A DNA stretch of 64,000 nt from Oscillospiraceae bacterium. GTDB taxonomy: Bacteria; Bacillota; Clostridia; Oscillospirales; Oscillospiraceae. Under the pieces are notes generated by a model that was not told the origin of the DNA, ran no database searches, and worked only from the letters and a program-made list of their open reading frames with translations. Positions 41,644-49,961 of this stretch are shown here, one piece after another. The position numbers and the translations under genes were made by a program. Numbering within the stretch: the first letter of the stretch is position 1; every line of letters starts with the position of its first letter. The DNA lies in NCBI GenBank assembly GCA_021770845.1, contig JAETQF010000002.1, positions 124,001-188,000 of the forward strand, in the 5' to 3' direction.

Positions 41644-42637
41644 GGCCGTCCCCTCCTTCCCCGGCGGCGATGTGGATCCGGAAGGCCGGGACGCCCGCCC
41701 CCAGCAGCTCGGGATGATCGTCCAGGGCGGGGCCCGCCTCCCCCGCGGGGCCGGTGAGCAGGGCGGTGAGCAGCAGGCTGTACTCCCGCTCGTCGGACAC
41801 GGGGTGGAGCTGGGGCTCCCCCGCCCCGTCCAGCCACAGCACGGCATGGGGCCGCTGGGCTGACAGCAGGGCGCGGCTCATCCCCGCGGCCCGATCCAGC
41901 AGCTCGTCCAGCGCCTCCGGCGATCCGAAGCGATCCAGGGTGAGCAGGGGCAGGGGGGTCACTGTCTCCCCCCGCTCCTTGACGATGAGCTCGTCCCACT
42001 TGGAGGACAGCTTCCAGTGCACCGAGCGCAGGGGGTCGCCGGGGCGGTACTCCCGGAGGTCATAGTCCTCCCCGGGGCCCCGGCGGGCGGCGTTCTGGGC
42101 CGCGGGACGGGCTCCCATCCCCTCCGGGATGCGGGGGGCCTCGGCCTGGGCGGGGATGGGCCGGCACAGCAGCCGGGCCGGGGCCGGGTCGGGCAGGCGC
42201 AGGCTGAACAGCCCCAGGTAGTCGCACACCCGGGCCCGCTCCGCCCGGAGCTCCAGCAGGCCGCAGTGATCGGTGACGGCGTCCGCCCGGGCGGGGCGGC
42301 GGCGGGCCACCCCGGTGAGCTTGAGCTTTGCCCGCTGGATCTGCCCGGTGAGGAGGTTTTCCTCCGTCAGCCGCAGGGTGAGCCGGGCGATGGGCAGGCT
42401 GCCGGGTGTGTCGATCTCCACCGCCCACTGGGCCTTGCCCCCCCGATCCAGACTGGCGGGGTCGGCGGACAGGGTGAGGCGGCAGCGGAGCATCCCCGGC
42501 AGGGACAGGGCCAGGGACAGCAGGGGCAGGGCGACGCACAGGGCGGTGAGGAACTGCCCCAGATAGTTGTTGTTGGTGATCTGGAACAGCAGGGCGGCCG
42601 TCAGCGCCCCGGCCCAGATCAGGCGCCGGATCCACAT
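41636..42637 (-). CDS. DUF58 domain-containing protein
   Basis: A 333-residue protein with two N-terminal membrane helices (LIWAGALTAALLFQI, FLTALCVALPLLSLALSLPG) and the DUF58 motif YDLREYRPGDPLRSVHWKLSS near residue 205, in a von Willebrand A-like fold. DUF58 proteins act with MoxR ATPases and transglutaminase-like proteins in surface or stress functions that are not well defined. The ATG lies 4 bp after the MoxR stop; its own stop overlaps the next gene's start. Order and spacing fix the operon. Confidence 0.92.
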   Translation of the reverse strand: MWIRRLIWAGALTAALLFQITNNNYLGQFLTALCVALPLLSLALSLPGMLRCRLTLSADPASLDRGGKAQWAVEIDTPGSLPIARLTLRLTEENLLTGQIQRAKLKLTGVARRRPARADAVTDHCGLLELRAERARVCDYLGLFSLRLPDPAPARLLCRPIPAQAEAPRIPEGMGARPAAQNAARRGPGEDYDLREYRPGDPLRSVHWKLSSKWDELIVKERGETVTPLPLLTLDRFGSPEALDELLDRAAGMSRALLSAQRPHAVLWLDGAGEPQLHPVSDEREYSLLLTALLTGPAGEAGPALDDHPELLGAGVPAFRIHIAAGEGGDGHG

Positions 42638-42641
42638 AACG

Positions 42642-43580
42642 TCACCGCAGCCGGGGCGGGCGCACCGAGTCCAGCACCTCCCCGGCGATGTCCGCCGCCC
42701 GGGTTCCAACCTCCGCCGTCCCGGCGGGCAGCACCAGCCGGTGGGCGATGGCGTCCGTCCAGATGTAGCTCACGTCCCCGGGCACCACGTAGTCCCGGCC
42801 CCGGAGGTAGGCCACCCCCCGGCACAGGGCGCACAGGGAGATGGCGGCCCGGGGGCTGGCGCCCTGGGCCAGTCCCCGGTGGCTCCGGGTGGCCCGCACC
42901 AGCTGGAGAATGTACTGCAAAATCTCGTCGTCCAAAAAGACCCGCTCCACCTGGGCGCGCAGCTGGGCCAGCTGGCGGGCGTCGGCGGCCTGGGCCACCT
43001 CCCCCATGGCGTCCCCCCGGAGCTTGCGCTGGAGCAGCTCCAGCTCGTCCGCCGGGGCGGGGTAGCCCATGGACAGCCGCAAGGCGAACCGATCCAGCTG
43101 GGAGTCGGGCAGCAGCTGGGTGCCGGAGGCGCCGGCGGGGTTCTGGGTGGCGATGACCAGGAAGGGGTCGGGCACCGGGCGGGACACGCCGTCCACCGTC
43201 ACCTTCCCCTCCTCCATGGCCTCCAGCAGGGCGGACTGGGTGCGGCTGGTGGCCCGGTTCAGCTCGTCGGCCAGGAACAGGTTGCACAGCAGCGCCCCGG
43301 GCTGGTACTCCATCTGACCCGTGGCCTTGTTATAGAGGGAGAAGCCCGTCAGATCGGAGGGCATCACGTCGGGGGTGAACTGCACCCGGTTATATTTCAG
43401 GCCCAGGGCCTTGGAAAAGGCGATGGCCAGGGTGGTTTTGCCCACCCCGGGGATGTCCTCCAGCAGGAGGTGCCCCCGGGCCAGAATGGCCAACAGGGCC
43501 TTGATCACAATGTCGTCCTTGCCCACCACGGCCTTTTTGACCTCGGTGACCACCTGGGCGGCAAGCTGCTTTTCCATCAT
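42642..43580 (-). CDS. MoxR family AAA+ ATPase
   Basis: A 312-residue MoxR ATPase: Walker A in HLLLEDIPGVGKTTLAIAFS (about residues 40-59), VMPSDLTGFSLYN, Walker B LFLADELNRATSRTQSALLE near residue 107, sensor 1 in IATQNPAG near residue 147, and the C-terminal lid. MoxR proteins act as chaperones that assemble or load metal into partner proteins, often the DUF58 protein encoded next. The start is one of two adjacent ATG codons about 8 bases after AAGGAAG. It is the first gene of a three-gene operon. Confidence 0.95.
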   Translation of the reverse strand: MMEKQLAAQVVTEVKKAVVGKDDIVIKALLAILARGHLLLEDIPGVGKTTLAIAFSKALGLKYNRVQFTPDVMPSDLTGFSLYNKATGQMEYQPGALLCNLFLADELNRATSRTQSALLEAMEEGKVTVDGVSRPVPDPFLVIATQNPAGASGTQLLPDSQLDRFALRLSMGYPAPADELELLQRKLRGDAMGEVAQAADARQLAQLRAQVERVFLDDEILQYILQLVRATRSHRGLAQGASPRAAISLCALCRGVAYLRGRDYVVPGDVSYIWTDAIAHRLVLPAGTAEVGTRAADIAGEVLDSVRPPRLR

Positions 43581-43613
43581 CAGTGTCACTTCCTTGGTAA
43601 ACTGGGATGAGCT

Positions 43614-43648
43614 ATTATATCAAAAAAAGGGGGGCTTGAACAGCCCCC
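43614..43648 (-). terminator. Minus-strand hairpin upstream of the moxR operon, overlapping its -10 region
   Basis: AAGGGGGGC and GCCCCCCTT arms followed by seven T residues on the minus strand; TATAAT (43614-43619) for the moxR operon comes directly after. It would insulate the operon from minus-strand transcription of the toxin-antitoxin-like locus. Confidence 0.7.
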
Positions 43649-43649
43649 C

Positions 43650-43678
43650 TTGCGGTTTGACAAAATTCGTGATAAAAT
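43650..43678 (+). promoter_or_regulatory. Possible promoter of the short peptide transcript
   Basis: TTGCGG, 17 bp, TAAAAT, about 90 bp upstream of the peptide start. Confidence 0.5.
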
Positions 43679-43702
43679 GACGATGGCCCCGTAAAAAGGG
43701 CT

Positions 43703-43908
43703 GGGCTATGCACATCAACAAGTAGTTGACAGGCGGTCGGTCACATAACCCCGAAAGGGGGTGACTATATGCGGATCACGCTCCATATCGGACAGTATAC
43801 TGTTACGATAATTGTGAAAAGCAGAAACCGCCACTCCCACAAGTGACGGTTTCTCGTACGTTGAGTAAACCCAATCCTTCGTAGGGCCGACCGCTTGGTG
43901 CATAGCCC
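43703..43908. repeat. Inverted repeats bounding the toxin-antitoxin-like locus
   Basis: GGGCTATGCAC (43703-43713) and GCGGTCGG (43733-43740) recur inverted as GTGCATAGCCC (43898-43908) and CCGACCGC (43887-43894). In RNA these would allow the 5' part of the sense transcript to pair with the 5' part of the antisense RNA. Confidence 0.6.
43769..43846 (+). CDS. Candidate type I toxin-like peptide, 25 residues
   Basis: The peptide begins MRITLHIGQYTVTIIVK and ends in a basic, polar tail (KSRNRHSHK): a short amphipathic or hydrophobic segment with a positively charged end, as in small membrane-acting peptides. A strong AAAGGGGGTG ribosome-binding site stands before the ATG. An opposing promoter and an antisense terminator hairpin cover its 3' end, the geometry of type I toxin-antitoxin loci. 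I recall similar short frames recurring in gut Firmicutes, but no named family is certain. Toxicity is inference. Confidence 0.5.
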   Translation: MRITLHIGQYTVTIIVKSRNRHSHK

Positions 43909-43914
43909 TTCTAT
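43816..43914 (-). ncRNA. Candidate antisense RNA, about 99 nt
   Basis: It starts at a fully consensus minus-strand promoter and ends at a 13-bp hairpin (AGAAACCGTCACT on the minus strand, 43823-43854) followed by TGCTTTTC. It overlaps the last codons of the short peptide frame and its 3' untranslated part. No coding frame with a ribosome-binding site is present on this strand. Confidence 0.6.
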
Positions 43915-43920
43915 TTGTCA

Positions 43921-43949
43921 TTATAGCCTGCCGCCCGGGATTTGTCAAG
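43921..43949 (-). promoter_or_regulatory. Consensus promoter of the antisense RNA
   Basis: Minus strand: TTGACA, 17 bp, TATAAT, both perfect. The TGA in the -35 is also the stop codon of the upstream gene. Confidence 0.88.
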
Positions 43950-44154
43950 GCGTATCCCCGCGATCTGGTTCCGGCAGATCCACAAGCATATGCTTCACCA
44001 GCCCCTCGGGGGTTACAATCCGCTGAACTCTCTTTCCGGGCGGGATGACGGGATCGGTGAGCAAAAACTTTGTGCCAGATCCGATGTGACTTGTGCAGTC
44101 CCTTGCCTCATTGCTTTTGCGCTGGGGATCCTGATGTTCATAGTCAATAGACAT
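43945..44154 (-). CDS. Hypothetical protein, 69 residues
   Basis: The start MSIDYEHQDPQRKSNEARD has GGGAGGT about 10 bases upstream; an earlier in-frame start lies nearer the promoter without a site. The product is small, soluble and charged (includes GKRVQRIVTPEGLVKHMLVDL). No family recognised. It has its own promoter, is divergent from a small XRE regulator, and its stop codon is embedded in the -35 hexamer of the antisense RNA promoter. Local GC content is lower than in the flanking operons, hinting at acquisition. Confidence 0.6.
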   Translation of the reverse strand: MSIDYEHQDPQRKSNEARDCTSHIGSGTKFLLTDPVIPPGKRVQRIVTPEGLVKHMLVDLPEPDRGDTP

Positions 44155-44184
44155 TTTGAATAAGACCTCCCTTCTATGAGATAT

Positions 44185-44213
44185 ACTATAACACAAAGAA
44201 TAAAGACTTTCAA
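44185..44213 (-). promoter_or_regulatory. Promoter of the 69-residue protein gene
   Basis: Minus strand: TTGAAA, 17 bp, TATAGT. Confidence 0.7.
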
Positions 44214-44255
44214 TCTATATATAAGATTTTATGTGCGTTCCGAATTGCCCGCCTT

Positions 44256-44278
44256 CTCTGTAAAATACATATACAGAG
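44256..44278. promoter_or_regulatory. Candidate operator for the divergent XRE regulator
   Basis: CTCTGTA and TACAGAG, an exact inverted pair with a 9-base spacer, just upstream of the XRE start. Confidence 0.5.
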
Positions 44279-44290
44279 GGAGGTGGCGGT

Positions 44291-44521
44291 TTGAAGGCGG
44301 AATATGAAAGTCGCTACATTCAATTTGGGCTGAATGTGGTCTATTACCGTAAGAAAAATCGTTTGTCGCAATCTGTGCTGGCTGAGTTTATTGATGTGCA
44401 CCCCACCTATATCAGTAGGATTGAACGGGGGTTGGTAGGCCCCTCCTTCGATGTGCTGTTCAAATTGTGTGACGTGCTTCGGATTGAACCCAAACAACTC
44501 TTTGACTTCAGGGAAGATTAA
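44291..44521 (+). CDS. XRE-family transcriptional regulator
   Basis: A 76-residue Cro/CI-type protein: FGLNVVYYRKKNRLSQSVLA, recognition helix HPTYISRIERGLVGPS (about residues 37-52), then FDVLFKLCDVLRIEPKQLF. It reads from a TTG start with GGGAGGTG seven bases upstream; no nearer ATG exists. It is divergent from the 69-residue protein gene, with a palindrome between them, so local control of both is likely. A strong terminator follows. Base composition is more AT-rich than the core genes around it. Confidence 0.88.
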   Translation: MKAEYESRYIQFGLNVVYYRKKNRLSQSVLAEFIDVHPTYISRIERGLVGPSFDVLFKLCDVLRIEPKQLFDFRED

Positions 44522-44523
44522 AA

Positions 44524-44560
44524 GGACGCGGGGGCAGCTCCCTCCGCGTCCTCTTTTTTG
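44524..44560 (+). terminator. Terminator after the XRE gene
   Basis: GGACGCGGGG and CCCTCCGCGTCC arms followed by TCTTTTTTG. Confidence 0.85.
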
Positions 44561-44566
44561 TGTTCC

Positions 44567-45829
<1,263 letters not shown>

Positions 45830-45859
45830 ATGGGGTAAATTACCTCGTTTTCTTTGGGA

Positions 45860-46360
45860 TTATACCTGTTTCAGCGCCTCCACGATCTCGCCCCAGTACA
45901 TGGTGTGGTAGTCGCCCTTGTACCACTTGTCCTTCACGTCCTCCGGCATGAGGGCGGGATCCATGGGCATGGACATCCGCTTGCGGCACACCAGCACCAG
46001 CTGGGCCTGCTCAAAGTAGGGGGCGTTCCCCGCCCCGGCGGCCACGGTGAAGCCGCACTCCTTTACCTTGTCCACGTCCCGGCCGCTCTTGGAGCCGCAC
46101 AGGCTGAGCTGGGGGCGGTACTCCTCCCCGAAGAAGGACAGGGTGAAATATCCGGCTCCGTCCACAAACTCCTTGGTGTACCGCTGGGGGCGGAGATAGC
46201 AGGTGGCCATGGGCGCCCCCCACAGCACCCCTAAGCCGCCCCAGGAGGCGGTCATGGTGTTGAGCCGCTCCGGGGTGCCGGCGGTGATGAGCATCCACTG
46301 ATCGCCGATGGCGGCGAAGGGGTTCAGGGCCAGGGACTTGGGATCGACCTTCTGGAACAT
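45860..46360 (-). CDS. Flavin reductase-like FMN-binding protein
   Basis: A 166-residue split-barrel flavoprotein of the flavin reductase family. Typical segments are MTASWGGLGVLWGAPMATCYLR (about residues 36-57, FMN phosphate contacts), RYTKEFVDGAGYFTLSFFG and ECGFTVAAG. Such proteins bind FMN and reduce flavins with NAD(P)H, or act as flavin oxidoreductases of unknown substrate. The ATG follows GGAGGT. It lies upstream of hflX in a likely two-gene unit. Confidence 0.88.
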   Translation of the reverse strand: MFQKVDPKSLALNPFAAIGDQWMLITAGTPERLNTMTASWGGLGVLWGAPMATCYLRPQRYTKEFVDGAGYFTLSFFGEEYRPQLSLCGSKSGRDVDKVKECGFTVAAGAGNAPYFEQAQLVLVCRKRMSMPMDPALMPEDVKDKWYKGDYHTMYWGEIVEALKQV

Positions 46361-46388
46361 GATGGGATACCTCCACAAAAAATAATGA

Positions 46389-46516
46389 GTAGGGGAGGGG
46401 GCGATGAGCGCCGGCGGCGCTCGTCCATCGCCGACCGAGCCGAAGGCGAGACATTGCCCCTCCCGGGGAAAGGGTTTTTGCCCCTTTAAGGCGGGAGGGG
46501 CAAGCCCCTCCCCTAC
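46389..46516. repeat. GTAGGGG-type inverted-repeat element (AGGGGC subtype)
   Basis: The ends GTAGGGGAGGGG and CCCCTCCCCTAC face each other; the interior holds a GGCGATGAGCGCC...GGCGCTCGTCCATCGCC hairpin. The right arm (GGGAGGGGCAAGCCCCTCCC) is identical to that of the element before rplI. It fills the gap between flavin reductase and rpmE. Confidence 0.7.
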
Positions 46517-46561
46517 AGGGTTTTCCTGTGTAGTATATGCGGGACAGGGTGAAAAAAGAGA

Positions 46562-46590
46562 AAGACCCGCTGCCGTGTGCAGCGGGTCTT
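46562..46590 (-). terminator. Terminator of rpmE
   Basis: AAGACCCGCTGC and exact complement around a 5-base loop, then TCTCTTTTTT on the minus strand. Confidence 0.92.
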
Positions 46591-46604
46591 GGAGTGACAG
46601 GGTT

Positions 46605-46805
46605 TCAGCCCAGGCCGAACTTCTTGTTGAAGCGGCTGACGCGTCCGCCGGTATCCACCATCTTCTGCTTACCGGTGTAGAAGGGGTGACACTTGGAGCA
46701 GACTTCCACCTTGATGTCCTTCCTGGTCGAGCCAGTCTCGATGACGTTGCCGCACGCGCACGTAATGGTGGTGTGGTTGTAGCTGGGATGGATGCCTTCC
46801 TTCAC
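46605..46805 (-). CDS. rpmE: 50S ribosomal protein L31 (zinc-binding type)
   Basis: A 66-residue ribosomal protein with the zinc-binding Cys pattern (TCACGNV near residue 16 and [14 protein letters not shown] near 35), the C+ form of L31. The C-terminal [12 protein letters not shown] is typical. The start is a GTG with GAGGTG upstream; no ATG fits. It is transcribed alone from a good promoter through a leader of about 65 nt containing a GAAGCC-CTCGC-GGCTTC hairpin, which might act in L31 autoregulation (inference). Confidence 0.97.
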   Translation of the reverse strand: MKEGIHPSYNHTTITCACGNVIETGSTRKDIKVEVCSKCHPFYTGKQKMVDTGGRVSRFNKKFGLG

Positions 46806-46873
46806 GGGGATTCACCTCTTTCTGTCGATGAAAAGTCCGGAAGCCGCGAGGGCTTCTTTTAAACGCAAACCGT

Positions 46874-46902
46874 ATCTTATCATGTCCCGGGGGAAAATGC
46901 AA
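46874..46902 (-). promoter_or_regulatory. Promoter of rpmE
   Basis: Minus strand: TTGCAT, 17 bp, TAAGAT. Confidence 0.75.
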
Positions 46903-46999
46903 GTACTTTTTTTCATTCCCAGGATCTTTCTTTTTCAGCCGTCCCCGCGGCCGGAACGCCGCGGGAGAAAAGTATTTTCCCGAATTGACCGCCACGCCC

Positions 47000-47028
47000 T
47001 TGCCTTTGCCGCCGCGATTTGGTATAAT
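47000..47028 (+). promoter_or_regulatory. Promoter of gdpP
   Basis: TTGCCT, 17 bp, perfect TATAAT, about 40 bp before the start codon. Confidence 0.8.
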
Positions 47029-47066
47029 CTTTTATCTATGGGAAAATGGGAAACGAGGTGTGCGCG

Positions 47067-49079
47067 GTGTATCAGAAGCTGACCCGGATGCTGGCCCCCC
47101 GGATCGGGCTGTATTTCGCGGTGCTGCTGGCCTTCTGCGGCGTGACCGGCCTGCTGGGCCGGTGGGACGCCGCCGCCGTGGAGCTGGCGGCGGCGGCGGC
47201 GCTGTTCGCGGCCTACCTGGCCGACCGCCTGCGCCGCCGGAAGGCGGCCAACCGCTATCTCAAGGAGCTGCTGGACAGCATGGATCAGGCCACCCGGGAC
47301 GGCACCCTGAACTGCCCCCTGCCCCTGGTGATCTTCCGGCCGGAGACGGACGAGGTGGTGTGGTCCAACGAGCGGTTCCTCCGGCTCACCGGAGACCGGG
47401 AGGGCCTGTTCGACACCAAGCTGGCGGATCTGGCCCCCGCCTTCGACAGCCGCTGGCTGCTGGAGGGCAAGACCGAGTGCCCGGAGGAGGTGGAGCTGGG
47501 GGGCCGGCGCTACCAGGTGTTCGGCGACGTGGTTCGCTCCGCCGCCGGCGGGGAGGAGGCGGTGCTGGCCACCACCTACTGGCTGGACGTGACGGAGCTG
47601 TTGGACACCCGGGACGTCTACCACGCCACCCGGCCGGTGCTGGCCCTGCTGCTGCTGGATAACTACGAGGACGCCATCAACGGCCAGGACGAGAACATCC
47701 GCTCCGCCATGCTCAGCCAGATCAGCCAGCGGCTGTCCCAGTGGGTGGAGGACTCCAAGGGGATCTTCCTCCGGCTGGATCGGGATCGGTTCCTGTTCCT
47801 CTTTGAGGAGCAGTACCTGGCGGGCTTCAAGGCGGAAAAATTCTCCCTGCTGGACAGCGTGCGGGAGGTGGTAAACCCCGCCGGCATCGCCGCCACCATG
47901 TCCATCGGCATCGGCGTGGACGGGGACACCTTCGACGAGCTGTACCGCTTCGCCAACCTGTCGGTGGAGATGGCCCTGTCCCGGGGGGGCGATCAGGCGG
48001 TGATCAAAAACCGCTTCACCTTTGAATTTTACGGCGGGCGCAGCAAGGAGGCGGAGCGCCGCACCAAGGTCAAGAGCCGGGTGATGGCCTCCGCCATGGG
48101 CGAGCTGGTGGCGGACGCCTCCCAGGTGCTGGTGATGGGCCACAAGTCCCCGGATATGGACGCGGTGGGGGCGGCGGTGGGGGTGTGCGCCATCGCCCGG
48201 ATGAAGGGGATCCCCCACTACATCGTCCGGGAGCCTGGCTCCACCCCCGCCGACGAGCTGTACGACCGGGTGGCCAGGCTGCCCCAGTATGAGGGCGTGC
48301 TGCTGGATCCCCAGGAGGCCATGCTCCGGGCGGACTCCCAGTCCCTGCTGGTGGTGGTGGACACCAACCGGCCCGAGCAGGTGCAGGATCGGGAGCTGCT
48401 GGCCTCCTGCAACAAGGTGGCGGTCATCGACCACCACCGGCGGGCGGCCACCTATATCGAGGGGGCGGCGCTGAACTTCCACGAGCCCTACGCCTCCTCC
48501 GCCTGCGAGCTGGTGGCGGAGCTCATCGCCTACCTGATGGAGCCCACCGACCTGCTGCCCGGGGAGGCCCAGGCCATGATGGCGGGGCTGATGCTGGACA
48601 CCAAGAACTTCACCATGCGCACCGGGGGCCGCACCTTCGAGGCGGCGGCCATGCTCCGCCGGGCCGGCGGGGACACCGGCGAGGTGCGCAAGCTGTTTCA
48701 GACCGACTTTCACGACACGGTGGCCAAGTACGGCGTCATCCAGGCCGCCAAGCTCTACCGGCCGGACATCGCCATCGCCGCGGTGGACGCCGCCGTGGGC
48801 CGGGTCACCGCCGCCCAGGCGGCGGACGAGCTGCTGAACATCGCGGGCATTTCCGCCTCCTTCGTCCTCTACCCCGACGGGGATCGGGTGGTGCTCTCCG
48901 CCCGGAGCATCGGCGCCACCAACGTGCAGGTCATTGTGGAGGCCCTGGGCGGCGGCGGCAACGCGGCGGCGGCGGGGGCCCAGATCCCCGGCCGGACGGT
49001 GGACGAGGTGCGCCGGGAGCTCACCGCGGTGCTGGACAGCTATTTTGACAACGGCAAGGAAAAACAAGACGAAACGTAA
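47067..49079 (+). CDS. gdpP: Cyclic-di-AMP phosphodiesterase GdpP
   Basis: A 670-residue membrane-bound enzyme that hydrolyses c-di-AMP to pApA. Two N-terminal helices (about residues 12-55), a PAS domain (LVIFRPETDEVVWSNERFL), a degenerate GGDEF domain (DRFLFLFEEQYLAGF), then DHH/DHHA1 domains: VMGHKSPDMDAVGAAVGVC, VVVDTNRPEQV, VIDHHRRAATY and GLMLDTKNF. I chose the GTG six bases after GAGGTG; the ATG seven codons earlier lacks a site. The neighbourhood (rplI, dnaB downstream) is the usual Firmicutes order, interrupted by a repeat element. Confidence 0.95.
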   Translation: MYQKLTRMLAPRIGLYFAVLLAFCGVTGLLGRWDAAAVELAAAAALFAAYLADRLRRRKAANRYLKELLDSMDQATRDGTLNCPLPLVIFRPETDEVVWSNERFLRLTGDREGLFDTKLADLAPAFDSRWLLEGKTECPEEVELGGRRYQVFGDVVRSAAGGEEAVLATTYWLDVTELLDTRDVYHATRPVLALLLLDNYEDAINGQDENIRSAMLSQISQRLSQWVEDSKGIFLRLDRDRFLFLFEEQYLAGFKAEKFSLLDSVREVVNPAGIAATMSIGIGVDGDTFDELYRFANLSVEMALSRGGDQAVIKNRFTFEFYGGRSKEAERRTKVKSRVMASAMGELVADASQVLVMGHKSPDMDAVGAAVGVCAIARMKGIPHYIVREPGSTPADELYDRVARLPQYEGVLLDPQEAMLRADSQSLLVVVDTNRPEQVQDRELLASCNKVAVIDHHRRAATYIEGAALNFHEPYASSACELVAELIAYLMEPTDLLPGEAQAMMAGLMLDTKNFTMRTGGRTFEAAAMLRRAGGDTGEVRKLFQTDFHDTVAKYGVIQAAKLYRPDIAIAAVDAAVGRVTAAQAADELLNIAGISASFVLYPDGDRVVLSARSIGATNVQVIVEALGGGGNAAAAGAQIPGRTVDEVRRELTAVLDSYFDNGKEKQDET

Positions 49080-49091
49080 AATAAAAAATAG

Positions 49092-49167
49092 GTAGGGGAG
49101 GGGCTTGCCCCTCCCGGGATAAGGGTTTCTGCTTCTTACAGGCGGGAGGGGCAAGCCCCTCCCCTAC
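49092..49167. repeat. GTAGGGG-type inverted-repeat element before rplI
   Basis: Ends GTAGGGGAGGGGCTTGCCCC and complement; each end is itself a hairpin. The same family as the element before rpmE. Confidence 0.75.
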
Positions 49168-49207
49168 GGTGCGGTATATACCCGGATTTCACAGGAGGTA
49201 ACCAGTC

Positions 49208-49657
49208 ATGAAGGTAATTTTACAGCAGGACGTAAAGGGCCAGGGCAAGAAGGGCCAGATGGTGGAGGTGTCCGACGGCTACGGGCGGAACTTCCTCCTG
49301 CCCCGGAAGCTGGCGGTGGAGGCCACGGCGGAGAACGTGAACACCATGAAGATGCAGGACAAGGCCAAGGCCGCCCGGCTGGCCGAGGAGAAGGCGGCGG
49401 CCCAGGCCCTGGCGGAGCGGCTGGAGGGCGTGCAGGTGAAGATCAAGGCCCGGGCGGGCCAGGGGGGCAAGCTGTTCGGCTCCATCACCAGCAAGGAGAT
49501 CTCCGAGGAGCTGAAAAAGCAGTTTGACATGGACGTGGGCAAGAGCAAGATCGTGCTGGCCGAGCCCATCAAGTCCTTCGGCGCCTTTGACGTGAAGTGC
49601 AAGCTGGGCAGCGAGGTGTCCGGCGTGATCCACGTGCTGGCCATCGAGGACAAGTAG
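49208..49657 (+). CDS. rplI: 50S ribosomal protein L9
   Basis: A 149-residue ribosomal protein with the classic start MKVILQQDVKGQGKKGQMVE and GYGRNFLLPRKLAVEAT, then a long connecting helix (KMQDKAKAARLAEEKAAAQA) and the C-terminal RNA-binding domain (GQGGKLFGSITSKEISEEL). It follows GGAGGTAACC. It is the first gene of an operon with a small membrane protein and dnaB, the common Firmicutes order. Confidence 0.98.
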   Translation: MKVILQQDVKGQGKKGQMVEVSDGYGRNFLLPRKLAVEATAENVNTMKMQDKAKAARLAEEKAAAQALAERLEGVQVKIKARAGQGGKLFGSITSKEISEELKKQFDMDVGKSKIVLAEPIKSFGAFDVKCKLGSEVSGVIHVLAIEDK

Positions 49658-49930
49658 ATGGCGAAGAAGGAAAAAGCGCCCCCCGCCCCCCGCCGCTGGA
49701 CGCCCAAGCAGGCCCAGGGCATCATCGGGCGGCTGCTGGTGCCCGCCATCCTGCTGGGGGTGCTGGCGGTGTCCATCCGGCAGGTGTGGCCTCTGTACCT
49801 GGCCTTCGGGCTGTGGGTGGTGATGGCCCTGATCCTCTATAAATACTGGCGCTGCCCCAAGTGCGGCAAGACCCTGCCCAAGACGGGCAAAACCTTCGAG
49901 TGCCCCAGGTGCGGGGCCAAAATCGATTGA
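49658..49930 (+). CDS. Small membrane protein with a C-terminal zinc ribbon
   Basis: A 90-residue protein whose ATG directly follows the rplI stop (TAGATG). A basic N-terminus (MAKKEKAPPAPRRWTPKQAQ) precedes two membrane helices (LLVPAILLGVLAVSI, LYLAFGLWVVMALILYKYW) and a four-Cys ribbon (CPKCGK near 67, CPRCGA near 83). Function unknown; tight coupling between rplI and dnaB suggests co-expression with replication and translation genes. It resembles the zinc-ribbon membrane protein near 33 kb in layout but not in sequence. Confidence 0.82.
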   Translation: MAKKEKAPPAPRRWTPKQAQGIIGRLLVPAILLGVLAVSIRQVWPLYLAFGLWVVMALILYKYWRCPKCGKTLPKTGKTFECPRCGAKID

Positions 49931-49961
49931 ATACCCCATCCGCTGAAAGGAGGCCGGCCCC

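Noticed and set aside
39265-41757. Plus-strand frame of about 830 codons opposite the transglutaminase-like gene
   Set aside because: Same antisense artefact of high GC; Gln/Gly/Pro-rich product without motifs.
43715-43948. 77-codon minus-strand frame across the toxin-like locus
   Set aside because: It has no ribosome-binding site at its start and overlaps the antisense RNA promoter and terminator hairpin, so it is more likely non-coding.
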